DNA from: Megalonaias nervosa
Lineage: Eukaryota > Mollusca > Bivalvia > Unionida > Unionidae
Assembly (NCBI GenBank): GCA_016617855.1
Contig: JAECUM010004926.1
Location: 1 to 64,000 of the forward strand
DNA length: 64,000 bases
Direction of reading: 5' to 3'
In this document: one piece after another, positions 1 through 13,009 of the stretch
Numbering within the stretch: the stretch's first letter is position 1
Layout of the letters: each line of letters begins with the position of its first letter
Translations under genes and position numbers: made by a program
The notes under the pieces: generated by a model
Database searches by the model: none
What the model saw: the letters and a program-made list of their open reading frames with translations, nothing else
Told to the model about the DNA's origin: nothing

Positions 1-3000
1 ATATATATATATATACACGAGATTACTCCTGTACATTTATTAACATTTTGAACTCTTGAACAAAGATATAACTGTATAACAAGCAAAAATTAAAATTTAC
101 TTGTAGTAACTGACTGTAATCGATTATCAGTAAGTTGTGTCGAACTGATGATCAATTATGAACTTCTAACAGATTCCCATCACTAATTTTAGCTTGAATT
201 TTACATGAAAAGTTCCAAGAAAACAGATGGATTTCTTGAATGTGAAACCACTTGTCCTAAATTCATTCTGTTTGATACTACATACTTAGTGGATCAGTCT
301 AAATTGAAAATGGCGCCAGATATCATTTAAAAAAACCCAAGAAACAGGCTGTATTGATGTGACTGTTGGATGTTATATGGCTGAAAAATATTAGGAGAGG
401 GATTTTGTTAAACTTAAAAACGTGTCTCACCAGACCATCATTATGGGACGAACCATGGCAGATCGATGATACTACAACAGTCATCATTTGTGGATTTGTG
501 GACTATACGTGAAAGTTACTGTAGACATGAAGACTTGTTAAAGTGAGTGTTATGCATAAATAATTTCTCAGTTTCTTTTGTGTCTGTACTCTTGTATTAA
601 CTACTAATCCACATGGATTTAGCCAATTTGTGACAAAAATTTTAACTGCAGATCCAGGTAAGTAGCAAAAATAAATATATGTTAAATAAAATAAATATGT
701 ACATTTTTCATACAGTTTTCTGTAATTATGGCGTGTAATATATAGATTGCTCGTTTTATGCTAAGATTATGCTTTTTTACCACTTATATTAGTAATAAAT
801 TATGCTTATACCTCTCTTGGGGGTTGGCATGTGTGAACCTACAATAAAGCAGTTCAGGTTCACATTTAATACAATTTCCCTTTGATCTGGTAACCAGTTG
901 TTAGGATTGATGGGTACCCAGTCAAAATTTCCCAAAATTTTGATATCTCTATTGCAAACTGCTCAGATCCACATGATCCACTGCATAATGTGCGAGCAGA
1001 TCTGGGTCTATGCAGTGATCTTGATGGATCTGGGTCTATGCAGTGATCTTGATGGTGTACCAGCAGATCATAGTTTATGTTTTTTGCAGTTGGACTCAAC
1101 CTTTATGTGAGTATATATGTTAAGCTTTGAGTTATTGTTGTTGTAATCAAAACTTCAAAAGTAATTTAGTAATTACATCCAAAGTAATTGACCCCATGTT
1201 TCATTTTGTAAATGAACATTTAAAGATCTGTTTGAAGATTCTGTGTTAAATCTTTTTATATTCGCATGCAAGGATTGTAGGTAACAGTGGCTGACTAACA
1301 AGACTTAACGTTCTTAAGAATCATTATTACATAACAAGTCAACATAAAAGCCACTCTAGTCAGCCACTTCATTACAGATTGAAATATAATAGCAACTAAT
1401 CTTTCTTCAATATGTTTGCATCTTCTGGACAAGTCTTTTCAGTGGTAAAAGTATCATGACATTGGCAAAGTAATTATTGGGGAAAAGAACTATTTTTGCT
1501 TGTGCTGTATACCATGTCTGGCCTTCACCAGGGCCTCCCATGGAAATATTTTTCTTTGCGCCATGAAATTCTCCAAATTTAAAAATTTGGAGCCACTTTT
1601 CAGCCATAGGAGCCATTTTATGCCATGATGCAGGGACTTAAATATATGCATATTATATTGGCCCTAATTTTAATCTATTTAAACATGACAATAAGACAGT
1701 TTTAACAAGTTTTATTACATTTCAAAGCACAAGAATAATAATAAATATTACAATACCATTATATACATGTGAAGTTCAATGTACAGCATATGAAAAGCAA
1801 GAATGAATGTTTCTTTATAACTGATAATACAAAATACTGCTTAGTCTTGATGAACAATGTCACTGACACTTCGTCAATATCTGCCTCATTTCTTTCCCAG
1901 ACAATTTCTTAAATGCCTTCCTGAAATCAAAATTCTCAACACTGGGCCCATCAATAGAAATTCTCATTAAATTTTTCAGAGTAGATATACCCATAGAATT
2001 TCATAAGTTTGTTTTGATCAGATTCTGGCAAAAATTTGAAAATAGTACCTTTTATATTCAAAATATGACTGCTATTGGTTAAATCAAGCTATCACTCCTA
2101 TTCAGAACTATTATGACATGTTACCTCTTGTTACAAAGACACAAAACAAAAAACAATTACTTACCATTGTCTTCATTTGCCTTTGAGGTTGGTGTTGAAA
2201 GGGAGATTAAGTTCAGTGTTTGTATACCCAAAAGTTTTGCATGTTGGCTTACTAGTTTGATCTTGTTGATACCTTTACAGTCAACGACTGGCATCCTTGC
2301 AGTGGCATCCTGTGTTACACAGTGAAGTTCAGACCACAAAAACGTGCTATCTAAGTAAATAATCCTTAAGACACTAGTCAGTCCCTAGTGCGTCTCACAC
2401 TCACAGTTTGCAATAAACAAATTAGCAACATGTGCAGATGACACCGAATCTTTTTGCCGAACCTGTTCAACAATAGACTATATCCCCCAGTCATTCCTTA
2501 TTTCCTACTAATCACATTTAATTGATTTTCAAAACCAACTGACAGCTCGCAGTTAGCTGCAATGTTATTCATCATCTATTGACATGATCCACTGACTGCC
2601 GCAGATAGTGAACACAGGTATTAAGTTACCCAAGTCGCTTATATCAATCAAAAATTAAAAATTTACTTTATAAAAATTTGTCGCCAGCAACTTTCGCCAG
2701 TCAGTAAAAAATAGTGCCACTTTCAAAATTCTTTTGCATATGGCGGCAAATGTGAAGCCTAGTGGAGACCCTGCTTCACCTGTCCATCATGAATTCATTT
2801 CTGCACAATAACTTTTGAAGGACTTCTTAGAGTGAAACAAAATTTGGTTTGAGACTTTATATTACAAAGATGAGTCAGGTTTGAGTTTCAATATTTTCAG
2901 ACAAAATTTGATCAAGTTATGATCCCCCCTTTTACCTATAACTTCTTCCATGCATATAGAACCAACCTTTCTTCAATTGCTTCAAATTGGTGGGGACATT

Positions 3001-3040
3001 CGTGTCCTTTGGACCGATTACTAGGTTCTGAATAAGACAT

Positions 3041-3882
3041 TGTTGCGAATCGGCTCGTTTAAAGTAACATAAAGAAAAGAGTGACTACAACAAGCTTTGT
3101 AAGTTTTAACAGAAATAATTTATTTCCCTAGAAAACACGGTAAAAAGGTAAAAATATGAAACAAGACTTACAATTTACGAAGAAGATCCAAAAATTTGTC
3201 CTAAAATTGTGAAAAACACATAAGTCCTGTGAATAAACAGTTCTAAATTGAAGTCTGAATCTCAATTCCGTTCCAAGATGGCGGATGATGACGTCAGATG
3301 AAGGTTTTACACAAGTGTCCAGAATTTTCACTGTGAATCACAATTTGTACTGTCCTGTTCTAATTTAGAATTAATTTCAGCAAATGTCTTTGTCCAAAGC
3401 CAGTTGTGTAGTTCTCCAGGGAAAGTTATTATTTAAAAGGTAGACGAAGTACAGCTATCATCAATAACAAAACACATGTTGTTCTACAAACGTACGAACA
3501 AACAACTCTTTCCAGCACAAAAGAATACCTTCTTCTTAAGGTATTTAGAAACTCTATAAGATGTTACGATTTGACTCTCTAAGATGTTAAAATATGACTC
3601 TAGACTATTTCGCAGGTACCTGAGTATTTAAAGCAAACTAATGCGTCATTTCATGTACATGCACGAAGAAATCATGGCGATTTCGAAATCTCGCCACCGC
3701 AGTATAGAATGTCAACAAGTATTATTAGAAATGACCGTGGTCACAACCAATCATTTACATAGCTATTTCCGACAGTTTACTTAATACGACAAAACAGTCA
3801 TGCAAAAATCATGCTAATGCGAGTCACATATACGTTCTAAATAAACATGATGTTTCTAACAAAATATCAGACCCTGCGAACA
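3041..3882. repeat. Possible solo LTR (BEL/Pao-like ends)
   Basis: The segment runs from TGTTGCGAATCGG to CCTGCGAACA, so it has TG...CA ends with TGTT/AACA inverted tips. It is richer in CpG than its surroundings, and the - strand carries AATAAA near 3115. No clean target-site duplication is seen, and no gag-pol lies nearby. It could equally be another kind of inserted sequence. Confidence 0.25.
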
Positions 3883-4120
3883 CAATCATCATCATAATAA
3901 TAATTATATTTAATGATATAAAAATGAAACAAAAATGAAATAGAAAGAATTAGAATTCAAATTTTAACACATGTAATTTAACTACAGGGTCGTAACAAGA
4001 TCATATGAACTTATGGGTTAATTTCCTTTTGTTGATAAGTCGTTCATGTTGTATCATGATGCTGTCTATTGTTAATCACATGTCACGTGAGCAATATGAT
4101 GTTCAACTGAAATATTTATA

Positions 4121-4243
4121 GGTTACTGCATTTGTATGGGGAAATATGAATGAGTTTTTTCGGAATACTGCACGACCTTTGCGAGTGAAGTATTATTCCA
4201 AGACAGTTACGAGGACATATTTTCCCATACAAATGCAGTAACC
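4121..4243. mobile_element. Short MITE / long hairpin (28-bp inverted ends)
   Basis: The left arm 4121-4148 starts GGTTACTGCATTTGTATGGG, and its reverse complement is at 4216-4243 with one mismatch. About 67 bp separate the arms, so transcripts could fold into a long hairpin. There is no coding capacity. It lies 13 bp left of a second, unrelated MITE. TA-rich flanks hide any target duplication. Confidence 0.7.
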
Positions 4244-4256
4244 TTTTTATTATATA

Positions 4257-4494
4257 CAGTTGAACTTTGATTATCCGTCAGGGTGCCGGACTGAGACCAT
4301 GATGGATATGAGAATAGATGGATAATAGAATATGTACATTAAAAGTATTATACAATAGACTGGGTCATCAAAAAATCATAATATCTACATACATGTATAT
4401 ACATGTACCAATTTTTAATATTTTGACGTACACTGCCCTGATGGTTAACAGAGAATGATGGTTAATCGGGTGCTGGGTAATGAAAGTTCTACTG
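4257..4494. mobile_element. pogo/Tigger-like MITE, 238 bp, TA target duplication
   Basis: The ends are inverted repeats. The left reads CAGTTGAACTTTGATTATCC, and the reverse complement of the right reads CAGTAGAACTTTCATTACCC. Both are flanked by TA (4255-4256 and 4495-4496), as expected for Tc1/mariner-pogo elements. The interior is non-coding. The style of the ends resembles Tigger/pogo MITEs, but they differ from the Tigger element at 51984, so the driver is another element. Confidence 0.7.
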
Positions 4495-4783
4495 TACTCA
4501 TTTTGTTATTCTACCTAAGATTTAATTATTAAAAAAATACACTACAAAAAGACCCAAAGTAATTGAATTGATGCTATTTAAAAAATAAATACACAACCGT
4601 AGATTCATCAATACACAGTAACAATATTAATGTGCACATAGCACTGCCCAGAGATCTTTGAACTTCATCTCCCACTCAGTAATAGTTTCAAAAAGAATTG
4701 TCATTTTGGTCTATTTAAATTGAAATTTAGAGTCATATCCTGAATAAATGCCCATTGCAACATTTCCATTTGGTCTGGAATAG

Positions 4784-4991
4784 ATGGATTTTGTTTTTAT
4801 GTTGATCAAACTCAGTTCTGCTTTTCTGATTATGATGGACTGGATCATTGGGTCGATTCAGTGCAGATTTCAGATGGAAATGTACTTGAAATTCCGGTTC
4901 CATTACAGTGTGTATCAGGTTTTGCAGGACATGTCATTTGGATTTGCAGAACTAAGAAAGTATATTTTGAGGAAATTCAGGATGCATCAAT
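4784..4991 (+). CDS. Unassigned exon-like segment (possible beta-propeller piece)
   Basis: A stretch of 67 open codons lies between a candidate acceptor (GGAATAG) and a strong donor (CAAT|GTAAGTAT). In that frame (two bases, then GGA TTT) it encodes acidic and aromatic pieces such as CFSDYDGLDHWVDSVQISDG, then VSGFAGHVIWICRTKKVYFE. The VSG..GHVIWI....KVYF pattern recalls a tectonin-type beta-propeller repeat. It does not fit CAP-G. A second frame is also open across the same bases, and no partner exon was found, so it may be chance or a captured fragment. Confidence 0.25.
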
Positions 4992-6488
4992 GTAAGTATA
5001 TTTACCATGTTTATGCCCTGTCACTTGCATCTTGTTGTTGAAGGGACCCAGCCATGACACATATCATACAGTGTATGTGTCTTCTATCACTGGCCCTAAC
5101 ATTGTATCAAAATGGTTACAAAGGGGAAAATTGCAAATCAGCTGTTGTGTGAGTCAATTTAGCCAGCGGAAATAATACTTTTTTGTAGTCTTGGATTATT
5201 GGCTCTAAGGCTCTTACTTTCCTAACAAAACCTTCAGTTGCATTTTTTTCCCTTGAATCTAGTATTCTGACAGACTTGTAAAATGGTACGTCTCTGATAG
5301 ATATGCAATAGCCTTTGGCCTCAGTATGCTTTTCAATGCTATATTTTTATAGACCCTAGAGAGCACTGGTCATAGTCAGAACCATTCTATTTGCAAAAAG
5401 ATACAAATATTTCTCCTAAATAACTGTTTCAATGATCAGAATGGTATTTGCAATTACTGTGTCCCATGTTGTTGACATGAATATCACATTCATTCATGTG
5501 CTTGTTTGAAAGTTTTGTTTCTAAGTGAACTCCTCCACATTGTTAACTTCATCATCTATACTTTCAAATGGATGAAACAGCTTGTTTAGTTCATTCACAA
5601 ACAAATTTAATTAACCGTAATCTAAACTGTATACTACGTGAGTGTACATGGTTTGTTTACAAAGTAGTTCGTAATACACTATGCAATATCAAGGTGTTCA
5701 GTATTGTAAAATACTGCATGATTTTGACAATGTAAAGTTAGTGGAGACAAAAATGAGTATATAATAAGTTGCATTACTGTGCACTGATTGCTACATGCAG
5801 GTGTTATTAATCAAAGGTTAATTTCAAAGCAGTTTGCTTTACATGAATAGCAAATATTACATGCAAAATGACAGCATGATTACTTCAAACATGGGGTGTA
5901 TCATGGATACATACGATGCTCATTTGTTTTGTTGTTATGTATATGTCATGATAAAAAAAAAGAACTACTTAGAAGGTTTAGCATTTTTGTCTTGTTCTTT
6001 CATCTCATTCTTCTGCATTTCAAATACGTGATATGGGAAGGAATTTGTTTTTATCTAAAACTGATGAAAAAGATTTCAAATACAGAATGTAAGCTTCTAT
6101 TATTCTGTGATTTTCATCTCTAATGAACACAAGGGCTGCATCACTATATTGATAAACTGTACCAAGTATAGATCGATATTATATACCACACAAGAACCTG
6201 TAATCATCCTTAACTGTGTCAGCTTAATAAGAATTTTAAAATTCCAGCAAGCACTCAGCTTAACATAAAAATAGTTGTTTTTTATATGAATCAGTCATTA
6301 ATTCAATGCATATCAGTGTTTTATCTACAAATGGCTTCATGTAAGTCATCTGACTCATCAAGACAAAAAACAGTGAGTCAAAATCCAAACCTATGAGTCC
6401 TATTCAAGCTGATGATCAGTCTAAAGTAGTTTTTAAAAAATAATTGTATTGTTTAAATACACAACAAAAATATTATTATATAATGTCA

Positions 6489-6865
6489 CTAAAGCCAATA
6501 AGGGGCAATTCCTTTGCCAGAAGCATCTGAACATTCTATATTTGTTAAAAATCTTGTTGATGGTTTCATATCATCAGAAATAATCTGAGCATATATGACA
6601 AGGCGTTTATTGTTGGCTATGTCAGTACTTTCATCTGCCATTGCTGTCACAAATGACAAATTTTGCAGATCACGTATAAAACTATCCTCAACAATGTTTG
6701 ATAGGCCCTCCAGTACCTCTGAACAGGTAGTAGCCAAGTCATACTGAACAGTGGAATTCTTCAAAATGCCAATGGCATCAATTTCTTTAGCTGTTAAGTC
6801 GTGTATTAAATTAAGAAGAGATTTGTATTTTAAAAAAGGGATGTCTTTTACACTCAGCCAGAGTA
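6489..6865 (-). pseudogene. hAT-type transposase remnant (DUF4371-like)
   Basis: On the - strand an open stretch of about 120 codons starts near LSVKDIPFLKYKSLL and continues through SFVTAMADESTDIANNKRLV. The ADESTDI...LVIYA motif is typical of DUF4371 hAT-like transposases (the ZNF862/SCAND3-like lineage), where the first catalytic Asp lies. The frame is lost after ASGKGI, and no dimerisation domain or upstream zinc finger is visible. It is a 5'- and 3'-truncated fossil. Confidence 0.7.
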
Positions 6866-8108
6866 CTTGTGGTCATTTATAAGAGTACATGAAGTAAACA
6901 ACTTTAGGTTTCATAATTGTGTTCATTTCCGAGTGTTGCGGAATAAGCAGTGTATGTGACCTCGGAATCAAGACCTGTTGAGACTTGGACAAAATGCCAT
7001 TCACAAATTTGGATAGTATTTTGGAGTTAAACAGCAGAATGACGAAGATTGTAATGAGATTTAGAAGAGAGCTAAGTTGCTAGAACTGAAAGTTCAGATG
7101 GGACAGTAGCCAAGTGTAAGAAAAGTTTGTGATGTCTAGCATAGTGCTTGGAATAAGACCTTCCTTGGATTGACAAAATTCAGTGTCACTCTGATGGACA
7201 AACGAGAGCTATGTCAATGTTATAAAGAATGTAAAATTAAACTCAATGGCAACCAATAGTTATTCTAATTTGCATAGTTTTCTGGGAGGGGACTGCAACT
7301 TTTGCTGGTGTGACTCCTATTTTTACCAAAATGAGAGTCTTGTACTCCTAGTTTTAAAATCCTAGCGAGACCTCTGCCTTCAATCAACAGTTTGTTTTCT
7401 GGCAACCCAGCATGCCTTCCCAGTGTACTGTTCTGAAAGTTATTGTTTTTTGGCACATTTGGCCATTGAGGTTTATTTTAGCCTCTGTACATATATGGCA
7501 AAACATAAAGGTGTCTACACTGTCACATTCTTCACTCGACTTACCTTTTTTTTTTTTTAACGTAGCTAGCTATATGTTTTCAACCATTGCTGCACAAAAT
7601 TACATTTTACCTTACGTGTAACCGTTACCTCATCTTTAGATGATGAAGGCTCCACTGGTTCGATAACAATGCTATTATCGACGGTCGGTTGATAAAACGC
7701 GGTTCAAATGATAATTTAGTTTGTTTTAGATCTATTTAAGTTTTTTTTACCATGGATGCCATTTTCATTCGAATGCTGATAGTATCTTGGAACAATGCAA
7801 GGCATACATTTGAGGGAATGGAAATTGTTGCTTCTTCGCGTGACAAGGATGCGCATAAAATAATAGTTTCTCGTGAGAATCACAGTAAAATCACATGTTT
7901 ATTTTTCGCCTCTTTCTTGTGTTTGGTGATTTATGGTTCTAACATACTGTTGCTACAAATGATGTGACAGATACAGGTCACATAAGGTCAGCTCCAGGCT
8001 CCACACTCAGTTGTAACCCTATGTATTATGATAACATCAGCATAAGAAACTGATGTGCGCGTGTTTTCTCTGTTTGAGCGAGTTGTAATCTAGCCAATGA
8101 AGTAGTTG

Positions 8109-8262
8109 GACCAAACCTTTATTTTGTGTTAATCAGCAAAACATAACATTAGGTGCGTCAGTTTATGTACCAGTGACGATTTTTTTTTAGACCAAACCTT
8201 TGTTTTGTGTTAATCAGCAAAACATAATTGGGGTGCGTCAATTTACGTACCATCGTCGACTT
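8109..8262. repeat. Tandem duplication, about 81-bp period, two units
   Basis: Units at 8109-8186 and 8190-8262 both start GACCAAACCTTTRTTTTGTG and end near GTACCATCGTCG or GTACCAGTGACG, separated by a short T run. They differ at roughly one base in ten. The sequence is non-coding. Confidence 0.7.
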
Positions 8263-10470
8263 TTGTGTGTCAAATCGGAAAAATTCCGCGTATTTGACGC
8301 ATGACGCATGGGTAGATAAAACACTGGCATATGGTAAACAAACTCAGTTATGTACAGTTACATTTATACCTCTCCCTTGACAACTCGAACACAACAGGGT
8401 CCAAAAACATAGACTACACTATAAGCTTGGGTGTGAATTATTGAGTGACCTTGATAAGAATTAAGAAGGGGATGCTGGATCCCTGCTGGACATCAAGTAA
8501 TCCTGGTGGGTGGTAATAGGGCTGTTTAATGGCTGAACATTTGTTTCATCATCACATTGGGAAAAATTGTCAATGAGCTTTTTGAAATGAGGAGATGCTC
8601 GCTTTTTTTAATAAATTACTTTTATTTTGAAGACATTCACAGACTGAAAAAATTTAACAAAATTATTCCAACAGATTTCAGCAACCATCATGTCTGGATG
8701 AAAACATTGTGTATTACATCACTGATTTTTGTTGTTGATTCACAACAAAACAAGATTCCTTTTTTAAGAAAACTAGGGACGTTTACTTCAGGAAAAAAAC
8801 AGTCAACATGAAAACTTATTAAATTGTTCTGTTGGTAAAATATTGGTGCAATGATTCATTGCAAGTAATAGTGAAACTTCTCATCCTTGACGAAATCACT
8901 GAGTGCCAATTCAGGAATTTTAAGTTCACTACAGACTCTGGTACTCATATCTCCATAATGAACCAGATCTGTGAAACAGCTTTTTATTCACCAAGTACTC
9001 ATTTTGCCTGGTTGCTTTGCAATCTTTGATCAAATTTGTGAATGAGTTGGCTAATATAAGGTAGTTTAATTATATTACTTACATAAAAATATTTATAACA
9101 GTGTTCAGTGGATCATTTGGAATGAGTAGATCTGACACACGATCGTGATCACTAGCTGTTACACATGTTGGATCTGCCTGCCTTTTAACTTATTTTTATT
9201 ATTATTTCTCCCCCCTTATTTGATTTGATACAAAGGACAAAATTATCTTTATAGTACATAGCTTATCTGCTTTTAATTGATGTAGCAATACAAAAATACT
9301 TTGCAAATCAGAGTTCAAAACATATATGGTACTTCATTAGGTTCTCACAGAATTGCTTGCTGACATAGCTGTGATGGTAGATTGACATTTTCCACTTTTG
9401 AATACAAGAATGCATATTGCATTTATGATGATTACACTGAAACCAAATTTAAAAGATTGAATTTCACTTGACAAAACTTATGTCATTGGTATTTATTCAT
9501 TAAAGTGTTGCCATAGTAGACATTACTGACATTTTCATTGATACAAATTTTGTTAAATATTGTTATTTACAGTATGCTGAGAATGTTGTTGGGAAAGAAT
9601 ATTGAACCAAATATATGATATATAAAAAGTTTAGAAATTTCATGATGTTGATACAAATTTCAGAGTACTAACTGCCATTTTTAAAAATGATAAAACGGCT
9701 AATATATCAAGGTTTTATATAACGTGTTTGATTGCAGTTTTCTTCATGTTAACATATAGGGACCAGTTTTGTTTGTATTTTCAAAAATGGGATCAGTGGC
9801 TGACCCAGCAATACATGTTCACTAGTTACCTGGGCACAAGTCATCAAGGGATTGCTGTGTCTTAGATTTACATCTGTCTGCATTGCAAATGGTGCAGTGC
9901 AGCTAGTGTCTTGTGATATTCTTGGTAAATGGAACATTTTAGTGTAATATGGCTTCAGTTAGGCAAACAACAAAAATTTACAGGTGAATATTAAGTGAGT
10001 ATTGTCAATATACATTTTGTATAGGAAATTATGTATCATGATAATATATCATATCAGAAGTGAGCTGCCAATAACTAACCCACATGAACTCTGTGCTGCT
10101 CATATTCTTCATGTTGTCAATTTTTATGCCATCTTGTGACTGTCAGTTATTACAAAATGATTGTGTGGGAGGGGGCTTTGAAATTCAGTACTGAGTCTCA
10201 AATAGTTTTTATACACTCGCCGTAAGGCAGGCATATCATATTATAACAATGACAGTCTAGGTCTGTCTGTGACCAATTTCATTTCTGCACAATAACTTGG
10301 ATTGCCCACTATCAGCAGCTGCCAAGTTTGTGGATGGCTTGCACTTCTTAAATTTTTTTTTAACATTTACTAGAGTCAGTGACTTTGCCTATTTGATCAA
10401 AGAGAATCTCATATTATGGTGGTGATACATATGTGATACAACTAGATCTTTAATATCTGTTCTATTGAAG

Positions 10471-10587
10471 GTATGTTTGTGGGCTGAAGATCTGTGACGA
10501 CATTGAGCTGACTTTGAGCCGTGAGTTTATCATACAGCAACTGCTGCAGATAGGAAGTTTCATGGATTTGGCTGATATGGCTAGTAG
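10471..10587 (+). CDS. NCAPG: NCAPG exon A (mid HEAT region)
   Basis: This is the first NCAPG exon visible. It follows an acceptor ending TTGAAG and ends at GTAAGC. Its first base completes a codon from a missing upstream exon, and it ends with two bases of the next codon (phase 2). It encodes a helical segment including LTLSREFIIQQLLQIGSFMD, then LADMASR, typical of the CAP-G stretch before the central HEAT helices. An in-frame TGA just before the acceptor fixes the left border. Its partner exon must lie left of 10471, either in a short exon I missed or before base 1. Confidence 0.85.
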
Positions 10588-11132
10588 GTAAGCACGTCTA
10601 AGTAGTTACCTTGAAAAGCAATGGGGTGGGGTGGGATTTTAATTTAATAGCATTAATACATTATCACATTAACTGCGCTATTAATGCATTGCTTACCTTT
10701 TGGAGGAACTCATTATTCCCAGCCCAAGCTAAATTATTCCCTCCAATTAGTATTGGAGGGCTACATTTGAAAAGAACATGATCTAACTCCTTAATCACAG
10801 TCAACATATGGAATACCATCCTCTTTTTGCTTGGGCAACCTACACTTTACTTATGTGCTGTAATGCTTTCCAGTGGCTGTAGTGATTTCTACTTTCCCTG
10901 CTTTTTCCTACTATTTTGTTTGACTCCTCATTCCCCCCCCCCAAAAATAGCCCTATTATCCCTACCTTTTTCAATCTGATGTTGAAAATGGATTACACAG
11001 TGCAGGAATAGTTGTAGCAGAATGAAATCAGATATAGTAGCAGTGATGTGGAGCAGGGTATTTAAGGTTTATATGCAGGATTTGGTCATTTCACCATTTT
11101 ATTTTAAGCCAAATGACTTTAAATAAGCATAG

Positions 11133-11163
<31 letters not shown>

Positions 11164-11399
11164 AGGGTTTAACGCCATTTTTCAGCACAAGATAGGCTGT
11201 ACATGGCGGCCAGTATAATTGGTGGAGGAAGAACCCTGGAAAACCCCGGGAAGAACCACTGACCCATGAGAAGCTACTGGCAGGCTTTCTCACGTACCCA
11301 CATTAGCCGAGCCTGAGACTCGAACTCACGCAGACAGAGGTGAGATGGCAGTGATCCGTAACGGTGAGCGCTTTAGACCACTCGGCCACTCGGGGCCCC
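11133..11399 (-). mobile_element. tRNA-derived SINE, family 1, copy 1
   Basis: On the - strand the element starts GGGGCCCCGAGTGGCCGAGT. It has a pol III A box (TGGCCGAGTGGTCTAAAGCG) and B box (GAGTTCGAGTC), so the head derives from a type II tRNA (Leu/Ser-like). It ends in (CAA)n, seen as (GTT)n at 11133-11163. A 13-bp target duplication, TAAATAAGCATAG, flanks it at 11120-11132 and 11400-11412. This intact duplication points to a fairly recent insertion. Confidence 0.93.
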
Positions 11400-13009
11400 T
11401 AAATAAGCATAGAAGAAACTGTGTTGGAATTAATTAAAATTGATAGGAATATTTAGATTACATTATAATTACAAATGGGTAGATATTTAATCAACTGCCA
11501 CTGGATTTAGCAATTTAGTATTTTTAGTTTCTTAAACTGCACTAAAACATGACAGTCCAAAACATCATAAAAATATTTTGAAACAGCCTGTACTGTATGG
11601 GGAAACACATGCATACATGTCTTCACATCATAGTGGTCATCTAAATGGTCACTGGAGCGTATTTACAATGGCTGCTTAATCTGTGCAACCTAAACTTGTT
11701 TCATGATGAAGGCATTGTTTTGATAAAGGCATATCATGTGAATTGATGTGCAAACATTTCTTATCTCACTTATATTCACTGACTCTAGTTGCATTGTTAG
11801 TGTAACTCAAAATTGTTTATATTTCAAATTCAAAAGTAAGGCTGTTTTTATCATTAGGGAAGAGGGTCAAAGCAATTTGTTTGCTGGATGGTTGGATAAG
11901 CATTGTTATTGCAGCGCAAATGGATGTTGCCAGTGTGACAGGTATAGTTTGATATCTTCATCTATTTGTCTGTGAATTAAAGCTATCTCTGTCGCTGATG
12001 ACAGGTTTGACCATGTATATAAGTTGAAGCCACCATCACACAATCACACACATACTCACTGAAGCAGCTATTATAAATGACTTGCAATTTATGATAATGC
12101 TAACTTCAGCATGCAGAGTGAGTGAACTACATACAATATCTATAGATCTGAACTACATACAGCTCCATTCTGATGATTCAGTCATTCAGATGACACAACC
12201 TGGTTCCTTCCTAAGAAAAGCTTGCCATCACTAGACAACCAACAATAACTGTTTGTTCCCTGTACACCCTCAGATGTTCCATGAGATGCATGGATAATAT
12301 CAACTGTGAAAGACTAATGAAGGTAGCAAATGCAAGACATAACCGCACAGGCACTGGCTGCTGTCAAAAGGAAGTTATTAAATCATGGTACTCTGAACTC
12401 TCAGAGAATCAGGTGACTTCCATGAGCCTGACTTTGAATGTAATGCCTCAATTTGGGACATAGAAGAGTCAGCAGACTGGCACACCCAGTCTAGTTTCCA
12501 TTTGTGTGACATGGCCTTGCTAAGGAGAAAACTGAATCTCATTGGGTTAATGGCAGCTGCACAGACAGTGACCACTCTCCATTCATGAAAGCACAACCTT
12601 TGACCCAGATATTAATTTGCCACTTTCGCTGGATTCGCCTGGGAAACTTTTGATGGTGAGACAATAATCATTGGCAAAATTCCACAGTGATCTCGTGTGG
12701 ACATGTATAAACAAATTGTCTCTTATTGTGCTAATTAACGTTAGGAGAAATTCATACTTTTAGTAGAGCAATCATGCTCCTACTGGGTGACACAGGTACA
12801 GGTAGGATGTGCATCATTTCACTCTCCTCTTACCTAATCTCCTAATGTAATTTGATCAGTTAATGTAGCTGATGGAGAAAACAAATTTTTAAAAAATTTG
12901 TTTCTCTGATAATACTCACCTGATCGCATTACAAATAATGCATCCCGCCCATCCCAGCCATGTGAGTATCCTTTAAGGTATTGTGTGAGTATATGAAAAA
13001 AAATTGGGT

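Larger units (their letters stand above)
1..10470. other. Upstream non-coding region: NCAPG intron or 5' flank
   Basis: No NCAPG exon was recognised here. The region opens with an (AT)n tract (1-16). It holds short dispersed repeats: 1400-1620 and 2640-2770 look like repeat debris, and 835-895 recurs near 43631-43690. It also holds a possible solo LTR, two MITEs, an hAT-like gene remnant and a short tandem duplication, all listed separately. From 8600 to 10200 I see only AT-rich unique-looking sequence with no supportable gene; 10200-10330 shares phrases with dispersed repeats at 2790 and 14690. If NCAPG starts upstream, all of this is intron. Confidence 0.5.

Noticed and set aside
415..545. 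Open stretch before a GTGAGTG donor
   Set aside because: About 40 codons with no similarity to the N-terminal part of CAP-G and a stop just upstream.
7752..7967. 71-codon + frame after an ACC ATG G context
   Set aside because: No recognisable domain and no splice partners; probably chance.
11340..11399. tRNA gene suggested by A and B boxes
   Set aside because: It is the head of a SINE with target-site duplications and a CAA tail; the same holds at 14521-14583 and 40190-40266.
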